Below are positions 1 to 8,976 of a stretch of 64,000 nt of DNA, in pieces. This DNA comes from Legionella wadsworthii DSM 21896 = ATCC 33877 (GTDB lineage Bacteria; Pseudomonadota; Gammaproteobacteria; Legionellales; Legionellaceae): contig NZ_KL370759.1 in assembly GCF_000701265.1 (NCBI RefSeq), positions 291,755-355,754 of the forward strand. The letters run 5' to 3'. The notes below the pieces were generated by a model. That model saw nothing but the letters and a program-made list of their open reading frames with translations, had not been told where the DNA came from and searched no databases. The number at the start of each line of letters is the position of its first letter. Position 1 is the first letter of the stretch. The translations under genes and the position numbers were made by a program.

Positions 1-89
1 GTGGATAATAGTTCTGGTTTTTGAGATATAAGGTGAACAATTGAGCGAAGTACGTTTACTATTATATGTGGGGTATAGGGTCCAGCCAT
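1..89 (-). CDS. 5' end of an unidentified gene, cut by the left edge
   Basis: The minus strand is open from the ATG at 87-89 to the left edge and encodes about 29 residues beginning MAGPYTPHIIVNV. A GGAG Shine-Dalgarno sequence lies 7 nt before this ATG. A second in-frame ATG at 126-128 would add 13 residues (MLPFTQSISWRIS) but has no obvious ribosome site. The fragment is too short for me to recognise a family. It is probably the start of a gene transcribed away from htpX, so 90-308 would be the divergent promoter region. I see nothing else in that stretch. Confidence 0.4.
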   Translation of the reverse strand, partial: MAGPYTPHIIVNVLRSIVHLISQKPELLS

Positions 90-308
90 TGATATTCTCC
101 AAGAAATGCTCTGGGTAAATGGTAACATGGAGATTTGTTTTCGCTAAATAGTTCCAAATTTTAGGATCAGTTATTTAGACTGATGGTCTATATCAAAATA
201 AAAAAGAGCAAACAGATATTTATTGCTGGTATTTGCTTAAAAATACTCATGAATCAATGAAACAACTATAATTAAAGATAAGAGTGATGGGATGAAGAAG
301 GAAAGATT

Positions 309-1199
309 ATGTTGAAAAGAATAGTGTTATTCCTTGCTACCAATTTAGCTATAATTTTAGTCATTTCTTTTATACTCAGTGTATTTAACATAAGCCCGTA
401 TTTAAGCCAATATGGTCTAAACTATAAAGCGCTCCTTATCTATGCTGCAATTGTCGGCTTTACAGGGTCCTTTATTTCACTATTTATTTCTAAATGGATG
501 GCCATCCATGCATTCAATGTCCAAATTATTGAAAAACCAGCAAATGAATCAGAAGCCTGGTTATTCAACCAAGTAAAAATTTTGGCAATAAAAAGAAATA
601 TCAGAATGCCAGACGTGGGGATATACGAAAGTCCCGAACCTAATGCCTTTGCAACGGGGTGGAATAAAAATAAGGCGCTCGTTGCCGTATCCACTGGGTT
701 GCTCAATTCGATGAATGAAGATGAAATTCAAGGTGTATTAGGCCATGAAATTTCCCACGTCGCGAATGGGGATATGGTCACGTTGTCTTTAATTCAAGGT
801 GTCGTAAATACTTTTGTAATCTTTTTTGCCCGTATTGCTGCCTATTTTGTAGTGCAGTTTTTCAGAAAAGACGATGACGAAGGAATGCTAGGTGGATTTA
901 TCTATTATGGAGTAGCTATTATTTTTGAATTATTGTTTGGCATTCTAGCATCCATGATTGTCATGTGGTTTTCTCGATATCGTGAATTTCGCGCTGACAG
1001 GGGCTCCGCTCAATATGTTGGAAGAGAGAAGATGATCATGGCCCTACAACGATTGCAGCAGCTCACAAATCAAACACCCGCTGATAATCGCGCGCCTGCC
1101 ATGAATACTATGAAAATATCTAGCCATGAAAGTTGGCTTTCTCTATTTTCCAGTCATCCTCCAATTGAAAAAAGGATTAAAGCATTACAAAAAATTTAA
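309..1199 (+). CDS. htpX: Protease HtpX (M48 family, inner membrane)
   Basis: This is a membrane-bound zinc metalloprotease that degrades misfolded inner-membrane proteins under envelope stress, alongside FtsH. The 296 residues match HtpX in length. Two N-terminal membrane segments (about 5-25 and 40-62) are followed by the zinc motif HEISH at 146-150 (GHEISHVANGD), with a further hydrophobic segment pair after it and the third-ligand motif EFRADRGSA. The ATG at 309 is preceded by AAGGA at a good distance. The stop codon abuts the stop codon of the convergent corA-like gene with no base between them. The family call is secure; regulation is not visible. Confidence 0.95.
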   Translation: MLKRIVLFLATNLAIILVISFILSVFNISPYLSQYGLNYKALLIYAAIVGFTGSFISLFISKWMAIHAFNVQIIEKPANESEAWLFNQVKILAIKRNIRMPDVGIYESPEPNAFATGWNKNKALVAVSTGLLNSMNEDEIQGVLGHEISHVANGDMVTLSLIQGVVNTFVIFFARIAAYFVVQFFRKDDDEGMLGGFIYYGVAIIFELLFGILASMIVMWFSRYREFRADRGSAQYVGREKMIMALQRLQQLTNQTPADNRAPAMNTMKISSHESWLSLFSSHPPIEKRIKALQKI

Positions 1200-2180
1200 T
1201 TACAACCATTTCTTCTTTTTAAAATACCGGAAGGGTAGTAATGCGGAAAGAAACATCATGAGGATAGCTACAGGATATCCCATGTACCAATTTAATTCAG
1301 GAATGAATTTAAAATTCATCCCATAAATGCTCGCAATTAACGTAGGAGGCAGAAAAATTACCGCGGCAACTGAGAAAATTTTAATGGTATTATTTTGTTC
1401 TATATTGATCATCCCTAAAGTGGCATCCAGCAAAAAACTAAATTTTGTAGAGAGGAAGCTGGCATGTTCTCGAAGTGCGGTGATGTCTTTTTGAATTATA
1501 TTCAAATGATTGTTTATTTCTTTGGGAGGTTCCGAATTATATCCCTGCTCCAAGTAAGATATTAAGCGGGTAAAGGAAATCAAACTTTCACTTGCTTTAG
1601 TACCCAAATCCCCATTTGCCCCAATATATTGTAATATATACTTATAGTTCGTTTCTGTGGTGTGATGAGGGTTTTCTTTTGGATGAAAAATAGTTTTTGA
1701 GATTTCATCAAACTTCCCGCTGATTTTTTCTAAAATGTCTGCAAGTCTGTCTATTGCAGCATCGAGTAACTCGATTAAGACGATATTTCTCGAGTAATCT
1801 TTTGAATTACTGCGTAATAATTTTTTAATAAATAATTTAAATGGATGAAGTTCAACATATCTTAAGGTAATCAGGCACTTTTCTGTAAGTATGAAGGCGA
1901 CTACATCCGTTTTTACTTCCGGTAAATCAGAAAGAGCCACCATGGTGGCCGTCATGTATAAAACATTATTTTCCTTATACAAACGACTTGAGGGTTCAAT
2001 TTCCTCGACTTCTTCCTTTGTGGGAATTTCTATTTTCAATTGCGTTTCAACGATCTGTTCTTCTTCTTTCGTCGGGCTCAATAAATCAATCCATAACGCA
2101 TTTTGTAGTAGTTGTTTGTTCTCGTCATTCAGTAATTTAAATTGTATCCGAGAGTCACTTTGGTAATAAATGACTACCAT
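1200..2180 (-). CDS. corA: CorA-family magnesium/divalent cation transporter
   Basis: CorA proteins are homopentameric channels for Mg2+ (some carry Co2+, Ni2+ or Zn2+). The 326 residues have the usual layout: an acidic cytoplasmic alpha/beta N-domain, a long helical stalk (about 130-260), then two C-terminal membrane helices. The diagnostic YGMN selectivity motif is at about 286-289, and the protein ends in a basic tail (YFKKKKWL), as the family does. The ATG at 2180 has AAGGA upstream. It is convergent with htpX. The metal carried cannot be decided from sequence, since CorA, ZntB and related paralogues share this architecture. Confidence 0.88.
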   Translation of the reverse strand: MVVIYYQSDSRIQFKLLNDENKQLLQNALWIDLLSPTKEEEQIVETQLKIEIPTKEEVEEIEPSSRLYKENNVLYMTATMVALSDLPEVKTDVVAFILTEKCLITLRYVELHPFKLFIKKLLRSNSKDYSRNIVLIELLDAAIDRLADILEKISGKFDEISKTIFHPKENPHHTTETNYKYILQYIGANGDLGTKASESLISFTRLISYLEQGYNSEPPKEINNHLNIIQKDITALREHASFLSTKFSFLLDATLGMINIEQNNTIKIFSVAAVIFLPPTLIASIYGMNFKFIPELNWYMGYPVAILMMFLSALLPFRYFKKKKWL

Positions 2181-2429
2181 TTAAGATATCCTTTTGGCGT
2201 AAAGATAGAGTAATCTTCCATCTTAACTCGTTTTATCACAAATATGTAGCAAGTCAATTTTCTGTTGTTTTAGATAAGAAAACTTTTAAAGGTCGGTATT
2301 TTTTTTAATTAAAAACCGGTATATAAGAATTTAACAGACCCTGTTTGAGTGCTCCAAAACAAAAGTATTGTCATAGCTCTGTTTGAGGCCGATAATCTTT
2401 CCTCTCTGTAATCATCAAGGAGACTGTTT

Positions 2430-2837
2430 ATGAAAATCTCAGCATACCTAAAGTTTACATCAGTCTTTTTCTTATTTTCTCATGGTGTTGCGGCAATCAC
2501 GGTAAGTTGCCCAAAAGAAATTCAAACCAATCAATCCTTAAAGAGCATCATTAAGGGATGGTCTGTATTTATAGATGGTGAGAATCATTTGTCTCATTTC
2601 ACCCGTATTACATTTTATTCTGGTCCTCCTCAAGAAAATGCAAGCCTAGCCCCCGATGATAAAAATTCCACTGGAAAAAAAATGATATGGAACTTTAATG
2701 AGGGGAACATATGGTTGTCCTGTGGTTATTCAAATACCAGTATTCAACTGATTCAAAAACTTCCCGATAAAATAAAAAAGTGCTCCGTGACTTATAATGC
2801 GGATTACTCTAATGTGCTCGCAATCGATTGCATTTAG
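2430..2837 (+). CDS. Secreted STY0301-like protein of unknown function
   Basis: A 135-residue protein with a signal peptide (about 1-22, cleavage after GVAA). The mature part has CPKEI near its start, a GWSVF segment, a PxxxASLAPDD loop, a Trp-rich stretch around MIWNF and WLSCGY, then KKCSVTY near the end. This spacing of Cys and Trp resembles the small secreted STY0301 family, from memory. Four cysteines could form two disulfides in the periplasm. The ATG follows AAGGAG. It stands alone between a minus-strand gene behind and a convergent gene ahead. No biochemical function is known to me. Confidence 0.6.
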   Translation: MKISAYLKFTSVFFLFSHGVAAITVSCPKEIQTNQSLKSIIKGWSVFIDGENHLSHFTRITFYSGPPQENASLAPDDKNSTGKKMIWNFNEGNIWLSCGYSNTSIQLIQKLPDKIKKCSVTYNADYSNVLAIDCI

Positions 2838-2894
2838 TTGAAAATTATTTGTGTATTATTGGCATTTTGTACCCGTTCCATGTCTCATTTAATT

Positions 2895-3974
2895 TTATAA
2901 TTTGGTATATTTATCTAAAAAAAGCAGTAAAGCTTTTTGCACATGCATTCTATTTTCACTTTGGATAAATATAATGGAACTTTGGCTATCTGGTAAGGTT
3001 TCTGATACTTCCTTTCCTCTTTCCATGGGCATACAATGCATAAATACTGCTGTAGGCTTTGCAAAGGACATTAGGGATTCATTGACCTGAAACCCTTTAA
3101 AATCATCATCTTCTCTATGTTCAAACCCCATGCTGGTCCATACATCCGTATAGACGGCATCTGCATGTTGAACGGCTTCTTCAGGTTTGGAAAAACACTC
3201 AATCATATCCGATTTCATAACTTGCGCCAGTTGCATCATCCCGTGCATGGGCTGATGAGATTCAGGGCAACAATAATTGATTTTAACCCCAAATTGAGGT
3301 GCGAGTAACATCAAACTATGAAGAATGTTATTACCATCTCCTATATAGGCCAGGGTGAGTCCATCTAAAGATCCAAATTGTTCCCATAAACTTAATAGAT
3401 CGGCAAGAATTTGGCAGGGATGATGTAGGGCTGATAGACCATTGATTACAGGAATCTGGGAATGCTCGGCCATTTCACGCAGAATTTCATCATCATGGGT
3501 TCTTACCATGATAAAATCAACATATCCATTAAGCACTCTTGCCATATCTGCCGGAGTCTCGCTTTTTCTGGTATTACTGATACTTTCAATTGCCATGCCG
3601 CCTAAACTTTGAATGGCCATTGCAAAGCTCAATCGAGTACGGAAAGAAGGCTTTTCAAAAATCATGGCCAGACTTTTGTTAGTTAAACAGTGATAGTATA
3701 AAGAAGGGTTATGCTTTATAGATTTGGCCATTTCTAAAACCTGCTGCAATTCTTCTCGGTTTAATTCCATTCCGGTAAGAAAATGTTTCGGTCTCCTGGA
3801 TACCTTTCGATCAGGTTGACCATCGCCAATGATTTCCGCGTGATGAGTCCCTGTTTCTAGATCAAATATAGCTTGCTGTAAGTTAATAACAAAGGTATTG
3901 GTTGTTATCTCATTAATTGGCTGAGAATGTGTTTCAACTAAAGCCGTGTTATTCGATGTCATGGAAACAGACAT
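2895..3974 (-). CDS. argF: Ornithine carbamoyltransferase with N-terminal extension
   Basis: The enzyme makes citrulline from ornithine and carbamoyl phosphate (or works in reverse in the arginine deiminase pathway). Visible signatures are the carbamoyl-phosphate loop SFRTR at 110-114, HPCQILAD at about 185-192 and HCMPMERG near 315. The catalytic core normally begins at a KHFLTG-like segment, found here at about 63. The 60 residues before it are extra and low in recognisable motifs. The ATG at 3974 has a strong AGGAG, so the extension is probably translated. Immediately upstream on the same strand (92 bp gap) is a basic amino-acid binding lipoprotein, suggesting an arginine/ornithine-related unit. 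Anabolic argF and catabolic arcB cannot be separated here. Confidence 0.85.
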   Translation of the reverse strand: MSVSMTSNNTALVETHSQPINEITTNTFVINLQQAIFDLETGTHHAEIIGDGQPDRKVSRRPKHFLTGMELNREELQQVLEMAKSIKHNPSLYYHCLTNKSLAMIFEKPSFRTRLSFAMAIQSLGGMAIESISNTRKSETPADMARVLNGYVDFIMVRTHDDEILREMAEHSQIPVINGLSALHHPCQILADLLSLWEQFGSLDGLTLAYIGDGNNILHSLMLLAPQFGVKINYCCPESHQPMHGMMQLAQVMKSDMIECFSKPEEAVQHADAVYTDVWTSMGFEHREDDDFKGFQVNESLMSFAKPTAVFMHCMPMERGKEVSETLPDSQSSIIFIQSENRMHVQKALLLFLDKYTKL

Positions 3975-4066
3975 TTTTTGTCTCCTAATTCAAATTAATC
4001 TTATGAATCATTAAGTGTTCTATTTTAAAGAGAACTGATTCTCTATAGGTCTTTTTGCTTTTTCCA

Positions 4067-4798
4067 CTATGAGTTATTAAGCCACGTATTTTCCAATTTT
4101 TTAATTTCCCCATTTGCTTTTAGCTTGTGTAATGCTTTATTAATTTGTGCGGTCAATGGGGAGCCCTTCTTCAAAGTAAGCGCATATCCATGATCCGCTT
4201 TAGCAATGAGGGAATAGGAAAGCCCGGCATGATTTTGGGTAAAAATTTTACCTTGTGTCCCATCTAACAAAACCACGTCAACATGACCAGCAAGTAATGC
4301 TTCAATTGCCTGGTTGTTATTATCCAACGCGATAATTTTTAAAGTCGGAAAGTTTTCATGCATCCAAATTTCCATGACGCTACCAAGCTGTACCGCAACT
4401 CTCTTGCCTTTCAGCTGGCTTGAGGTCGTTACTGGTTGATTGGCAGGGTATACAGCAGCCATTCCTTCGAAATAATAGGGATCTGAAAAATCAAAATTCT
4501 TTTTTCGAGCATCAGTAATGGATATGGTTGCTATTGCAATATCATCTTGTCCCGAGGTTAAAACAGGAAGAACCGTGCTGAATTGCATGTTGTCGAACAC
4601 TGCTTTTTTCCCTAATTCTTTTGCAATTAATTTTGCCAATTCGATATCAAAACCTTTAAGTTCACCTCGGTCGCTATATTCGAAAGGTGGATATTCGGCT
4701 GTCGTGGCAAAATGAAGCTCATTCGTTTCACTATTTTCTTTGCATCCAGAAAAAATAAGTGTTATTAGAATGATAAAAAATAATCTGACATAGTGCAT
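4067..4798 (-). CDS. Amino-acid ABC transporter substrate-binding lipoprotein (family 3)
   Basis: A periplasmic solute-binding protein of the SBP_bac_3 type (ArtJ/HisJ/GlnH group). It has a short lipoprotein signal (MHYVRLFF onward) ending in the lipobox FSGC. The family opening FATTAEYPPFEYSD and GFDIELAKLIAKELGKK follow, then a conserved DIAIATISITDARKKNFDFSDPYY-like region. Family 3 proteins bind polar or basic amino acids. The next gene downstream is ornithine carbamoyltransferase, which favours arginine or ornithine. I chose the ATG at 4798; an in-frame GTG at 4813 would add five residues, and neither has a strong ribosome site. No permease or ATPase gene is adjacent, so the protein must use a transporter encoded elsewhere or act as a sensor. 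Confidence 0.82.
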   Translation of the reverse strand: MHYVRLFFIILITLIFSGCKENSETNELHFATTAEYPPFEYSDRGELKGFDIELAKLIAKELGKKAVFDNMQFSTVLPVLTSGQDDIAIATISITDARKKNFDFSDPYYFEGMAAVYPANQPVTTSSQLKGKRVAVQLGSVMEIWMHENFPTLKIIALDNNNQAIEALLAGHVDVVLLDGTQGKIFTQNHAGLSYSLIAKADHGYALTLKKGSPLTAQINKALHKLKANGEIKKLENTWLNNS

Positions 4799-4980
4799 TG
4801 AATATAAATCCACTAAAAAACCATTAAACGAATATAAGAGATGTTCTGTTTGTTGTCAATATGTGAATTCAATTCCTTTAATTTGAATATATATTTAATT
4901 AGGCAAGATTCTCGGAAACTACGGTTGTCAAGAAGTGTATTTCTTGTTGAAGATTATGAGTTCATATAGCTAGTAATGAG

Positions 4981-5013
4981 TAAAAATGAACGGCATGACA
5001 GGTCATGCCGTTC
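4981..5013 (-). terminator. Rho-independent terminator of the 561-residue secreted protein gene
   Basis: A perfect 12-bp inverted repeat lies at 4988-4999 and 5002-5013 (GAACGGCATGAC and its complement) with a 2-nt centre. Read on the minus strand, the hairpin is followed at once by ATTTTTA. It sits 16 bp beyond the stop codon of the minus-strand gene ending at 5030. Confidence 0.85.
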
Positions 5014-5029
5014 GGAGGCAAGTAATATT

Positions 5030-6715
5030 TTAATGACAGCTTGGGAATTTGAAGGAAGCAATCATGGTACTCCAGCTCTCTGGAGACATAATAAATTCAT
5101 TAGCATACCAGAACGTACAATCATCAGAGGGATCAAGAGCCATACTGCTGTAATCACCCCAGCGATTAATCTCTCCGGGTTTAGATGGTAATTGAGAAGC
5201 ACTACCGGTAGCTATGACATTTTCACTTCGCATGATGTTGCGCGGATCAAAAAAATTGCGTCCCGTGTATCGGATAGATGGGAAAAGGAAAGGGCTTGAA
5301 GCACTATAGCCCAGTGCGATATTCCCTTGTTTGTCCATAGCAATACTACCCATCCATCGTCCAATTCCATCATATGGCATGTAAGTACCTTGCTGGTGAA
5401 CGCTCATGCGACCCAATAAGTTTATTCTAATTTCATACCAACGTGTTGCAGGAACTTGGTTTCCTACCTGAACATTATGATTCAATACAAAGGATTGATG
5501 GAGTCCAAAATTCCGATAGGCTAATCGATACATTGGTCTGTCAGATATCACATCCAGTTTCGCAGTAGTACCGGGCTGCATGGCACAATCCCCCTCCGCG
5601 TTTCCATCACTAGGTTCACATATTTTGGGGTTAAATGGTGCGACTTTCAGTGGTAGGGGCCCAAAGAATCGACTGAGCAATGGATTACTCCAATTAACAT
5701 AGAATTTCCACACTGCGAGATGATCCATCGATGTGACGCCATTTTCTTTCAAGAGACCGATAAAATAGTTGGGTGATCCTGGAGGTGGCGGAACATGGCC
5801 ATCGAGATCTGATGGAAGGAATAAACCTGCATCCACCTGGGTCTGAAAGCATTGTATACTTGCTGGCGCACCTATCAACATACTATTACGATCCATGGCA
5901 CAAGCAGCGGGTCCAGGAATAAATGGTAAAGGCGCAACTAAATCATTATCAGGGCCAGATTCTGCTGTGAACATATTAAACATCATGTAATATGCATCAG
6001 GCCAAACAGCTAATTTCCCGTAATCATTAAATGTAGGTCCAAAATCATAGGCATAGCGGAAGTAAGGGCCTGTTGCATCTGGAGTGATAGAAATCGCAAC
6101 ACATTGTGTTTGGTGCTCTTTATCTCCTATTGCAAATTGCGTGAAAACCCAACGATTGGCAAGTTGGTCATATTTGACTATAGGATCACCATCATTAAAC
6201 TCTTCGCATGGACCTCCAAATCCAGCCCATAAAGCGTTTCCTGGAGTAGGAGCTGTGATTGCAATGCCTGTCGCCTTATTAAAAATAACAAAATCCGTGT
6301 TAACCCATTCAACTACTTGAGTTAAACCTACAGCGGCGTTGGTATCAGGTGGAGTTGTGTTAGGAATATACCCTGGGTATCCAAGGCCAAGACCTAAAAA
6401 ACTAAGTCCTGGGATCGTAACTATACTGTTTTCGATATTTGTTTGCAGTGCCTGATCTACAAAATTCTTTTCTACTGGTGGTAATTTCATAGGCACAATA
6501 TGTAAAGGAACCACATGTTTTTTTGGTTCAGAAGCTTTAGGAACTTCTAATGCCATTTCCTTTAGTGATTTGGAAATGTCATGTTTAATTTCTGGTATGA
6601 CAATGGGTTTGGCCATTACCGGCTCAGCCAAAGAGTTCCCGGTAATCATCCCTGCAACGACACCTAATGCTAAATTAAATCTTCTCACTGTTTTACTCCT
6701 TGTAAAAAAGTTCAA
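5030..6715 (-). CDS. Large secreted protein of unknown function, probable beta-propeller
   Basis: A 561-residue protein with an N-terminal signal sequence (basic MNFFTRSKTVRR, hydrophobic core to about 30). After a Pro/Lys-rich linker (about 34-75) comes a globular region rich in Gly, Asn, Trp and aromatic residues, with repeated segments such as DGDPIVKYDQLANRWVFTQF and MDKQGNIALGYSASS. These look like blades of a sialidase-type propeller. The C-terminal RWGDYSSMALDPSDDCTFWY block is one I recall from other secreted proteins of unknown function. Several Cys residues suggest disulfides. It is a single gene with its own terminator. I cannot name a substrate or activity. Confidence 0.6.
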   Translation of the reverse strand: MNFFTRSKTVRRFNLALGVVAGMITGNSLAEPVMAKPIVIPEIKHDISKSLKEMALEVPKASEPKKHVVPLHIVPMKLPPVEKNFVDQALQTNIENSIVTIPGLSFLGLGLGYPGYIPNTTPPDTNAAVGLTQVVEWVNTDFVIFNKATGIAITAPTPGNALWAGFGGPCEEFNDGDPIVKYDQLANRWVFTQFAIGDKEHQTQCVAISITPDATGPYFRYAYDFGPTFNDYGKLAVWPDAYYMMFNMFTAESGPDNDLVAPLPFIPGPAACAMDRNSMLIGAPASIQCFQTQVDAGLFLPSDLDGHVPPPPGSPNYFIGLLKENGVTSMDHLAVWKFYVNWSNPLLSRFFGPLPLKVAPFNPKICEPSDGNAEGDCAMQPGTTAKLDVISDRPMYRLAYRNFGLHQSFVLNHNVQVGNQVPATRWYEIRINLLGRMSVHQQGTYMPYDGIGRWMGSIAMDKQGNIALGYSASSPFLFPSIRYTGRNFFDPRNIMRSENVIATGSASQLPSKPGEINRWGDYSSMALDPSDDCTFWYANEFIMSPESWSTMIASFKFPSCH

Positions 6716-7045
6716 ATGGGATAAACATCCAGCTTAAAATTTTGAATGTACCCTTTAAAACAAATTAAAGTTTGTAATCCATTATAAAAAAGGCCAGACT
6801 GGGACTTAACAAACAGAATGCCAAGAAGGCAAAGTGTCCAAGAGAATTTTAACTATAAAAAAAGGGTTAAAATTATAGGATTTTCAAAAGATTTCATATC
6901 GAATCACTTTAATGGCAAATTAATTTATATATGAAGGAATTTCAAAAATCAACTGCCATAAAACTCTAGTAAAAAGTCAGGTTAAATTAGATCCGAAGCT
7001 CATTTGTTTTGACAAATTTGCATTGGGTATTAGGCGTGCAGTATC
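6716..7045. other. Gene-free stretch between the secreted protein gene and trmL
   Basis: About 330 bp with no credible reading frame on either strand. It must hold the promoter of the minus-strand gene starting at 6715 and the 3' end of the trmL transcript. I see no strong hairpin with a T-run and no recognisable operator. Confidence 0.5.
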
Positions 7046-7492
7046 TTATTCAAATTTCATTTGTTTCCAAGCTTCATATACCACAATAGCAACGGCATTT
7101 GAGAGATTTAAACTTCGATTGTTCTTTCGCATTGGAATGCAGAGTGAAGTATATTGATTCAATATTTCATCCGGTAATCCCTTGGATTCAGGTCCAAACA
7201 AAAAAATGTCTTCTGAGGCGTATTGAACTGTGGTATAGCATTTTTTTGCTCTGGCACTAAACGGATAAATTCTTTTTTGTGAATGTTGTTCCACAAACAT
7301 CTGCCAATTGTCATATTGAGACACAGAGGCCCATTCATGATAATCCAATCCTGCACGTCGTAATGCTTTTTCGTATAAAGAAAAACCCAGAGGATGAATT
7401 AAATGCAGTTTCGCTCCGGTGTTCGCGCATAAGCGGATGATATTCCCTGTGTTAGGTGGAATTTCAGGTTGATAAAGGGCAATATGAAACAT
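7046..7492 (-). CDS. trmL: tRNA (cytidine/uridine 34-2'-O)-methyltransferase TrmL
   Basis: A SPOUT-superfamily methyltransferase that 2'-O-methylates the wobble base of tRNA-Leu isoacceptors. The 148 residues match TrmL/YibK length. Family blocks are the N-terminal IALYQPEIPPNTGNIIRLCANT, HLIHPLGF, FGPESKGLPDEIL and the SAM-binding trefoil knot SLNLSNAVAIVVYEAWKQ. It is a single gene; the ATG at 7492 gives exactly the family start. Confidence 0.95.
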   Translation of the reverse strand: MFHIALYQPEIPPNTGNIIRLCANTGAKLHLIHPLGFSLYEKALRRAGLDYHEWASVSQYDNWQMFVEQHSQKRIYPFSARAKKCYTTVQYASEDIFLFGPESKGLPDEILNQYTSLCIPMRKNNRSLNLSNAVAIVVYEAWKQMKFE

Positions 7493-7686
7493 AATTGTAA
7501 AGTGATTTTAAAAACTCAAAAGGTATTAAATCATAGTGTCAATAATATCATAGTTCCCAGCTCATAATATTAAATTATGGAAAAAGGCTGTATTTTCGCT
7601 ATCGTTCCATTCACCTATCGTTATAGAACATGCAGTATATACTTCCTGAACAGAAGGTCATTTTTTGCCTTTAATTTTTGCAGCCA

Positions 7687-8640
7687 CTAACTTTTCAAAT
7701 GCACTGAGTCCAGTTCTCGAACATGAGGTTGTCTGGGTAAAAACTCGATACCCCATAATCCTATGGTTGCATCTGAATCGAGTAAAAATCGTCCATCCAC
7801 AAGCACCAATGGTTGCCTATTCGCGATAATGAGATAATAGTCCGTAAACCAATTAAAAATTGCAAAATCTTTCATTAAAGTGGGAGAGCTTTTTATAGAT
7901 GCGGGTAGATCTGAAGGAGAAAAAGAAGGATAACTGTTCACAAATTTGCTGTTATATTTTTTAAAAAGAGGAGTGTACGCATCGATGATGTATATATTAT
8001 TTTCAGCTTTACCAATTCCTCTCCAGGCTGTTGAGCTTAATAATTTGGGAAATACACGAACCTCCCGGGTTTTCAAGCGCATTTGGGTCAATTTACTCTC
8101 AACCGCTTCCATTGCCCGATGGTGTTGATATGTATTAAATAACATAAATAAACCAACCAGCAGTAACGAGATAAGTACAGGTTGTCTTTTATTAAAAACA
8201 AGTGTCGATGTGATCCCGATACATAGTATGATTGTAACCAAAGGGTCCACGATCGATACAACATCCCAACTGACTCGAATCTCTGAAAATGGCCAGAATA
8301 AAACAGTTCCGTAAGTAGTACAGGCATCCAATACGCCATGTGTTGCATAACCAATCAGGGCTGCTAAAAATGTGAATTGCCAGTTTTTACGAAATCTTTT
8401 GAAAAGAAGTAAAAATAAACTAACAATTAAAGCGCCTATTGGAATAAAAAGAAGAGAATGGGTGAAGTAACGGTGGTAGAGGAAAAAAAGCATAGGATTA
8501 CCTGATTCTCGGATGAAAATATCCAAATCAGGTGCCATTGCGGCGATACCTCCGACCAACCAAGCGTTCCGTTTATCTTTTTGATATAAAATTGCCTGAG
8601 AAGTAGCTGCTCCTAAAAATGCATGTGTCACCGGATCCAT
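7687..8640 (-). CDS. DUF457 membrane-bound metal-dependent hydrolase family protein
   Basis: A 317-residue inner-membrane protein related to E. coli YdjM/YbcI. The N-terminus carries the family's metal-binding-like motifs MDPVTHAFLGA, MAPDLDIF and YHRYFTHSLLF, between and followed by four to five membrane helices up to about residue 180. The C-terminal third (about 185-317) is soluble and lacks a motif I know. Despite the family name, hydrolase activity is poorly documented. The ATG at 8640 begins exactly at the family motif. Nothing nearby indicates its role. Confidence 0.8.
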   Translation of the reverse strand: MDPVTHAFLGAATSQAILYQKDKRNAWLVGGIAAMAPDLDIFIRESGNPMLFFLYHRYFTHSLLFIPIGALIVSLFLLLFKRFRKNWQFTFLAALIGYATHGVLDACTTYGTVLFWPFSEIRVSWDVVSIVDPLVTIILCIGITSTLVFNKRQPVLISLLLVGLFMLFNTYQHHRAMEAVESKLTQMRLKTREVRVFPKLLSSTAWRGIGKAENNIYIIDAYTPLFKKYNSKFVNSYPSFSPSDLPASIKSSPTLMKDFAIFNWFTDYYLIIANRQPLVLVDGRFLLDSDATIGLWGIEFLPRQPHVRELDSVHLKS

Positions 8641-8709
8641 GTTTTATTCCCGGAAAAGAGTCATTTATTGGCACAAAGTTAAACTATAACCATTTAAAAA
8701 TAAAATGTA

Positions 8710-8965
8710 AAAATAGTTCGAGTCAAGACTGTTTTTTTATTTTTTATTTGTATACCATAGCAAAGCTTATTTCTTTTTTTAATTCACTTCTCTGTGGATA
8801 TCTAAACCTTATCCTATTTTAGCCCGAATCAGTTTACGACTAAAAGTCCTCACTGGCTCTATCTTATATTGAATTTTTGTTCCTTATATCTAAACTAACT
8901 TATGCACATTTTCTGTGGATAAGTCTGTTTATAATCTGTCAAACTACTAGCAGGATTTAGAAGTT
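8710..8965. repeat. Dispersed ~255 bp repeat, copy 1 (second copy at 18149-18405)
   Basis: This intergenic stretch shares ordered blocks with 18149-18405 in the same orientation: AATAGTT(C/T)GAGTCAAGACTG at the left, a TGTGGATAT block at 8793-8801, the TTATGCACA...TGTGGATAA block at 8900-8922, and TCTGTTTATA with TGTCAA at the right. Block spacing agrees within 1-2 bp. No reading frame spans either copy. The rest of 8641-8976 is AT-rich with nothing else recognisable. Confidence 0.7.
8900..8922. promoter_or_regulatory. Paired inverted DnaA-box-like sites
   Basis: TTATGCACA (8900-8908) and TGTGGATAA (8914-8922) are inverted DnaA-box sequences (consensus TTATNCACA) separated by TTTTC. A third, one-mismatch site TGTGGATAT lies at 8793-8801. 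DnaA binding is inferred from sequence only. Confidence 0.45.
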
Positions 8966-8976
8966 AAGAGGATGAG

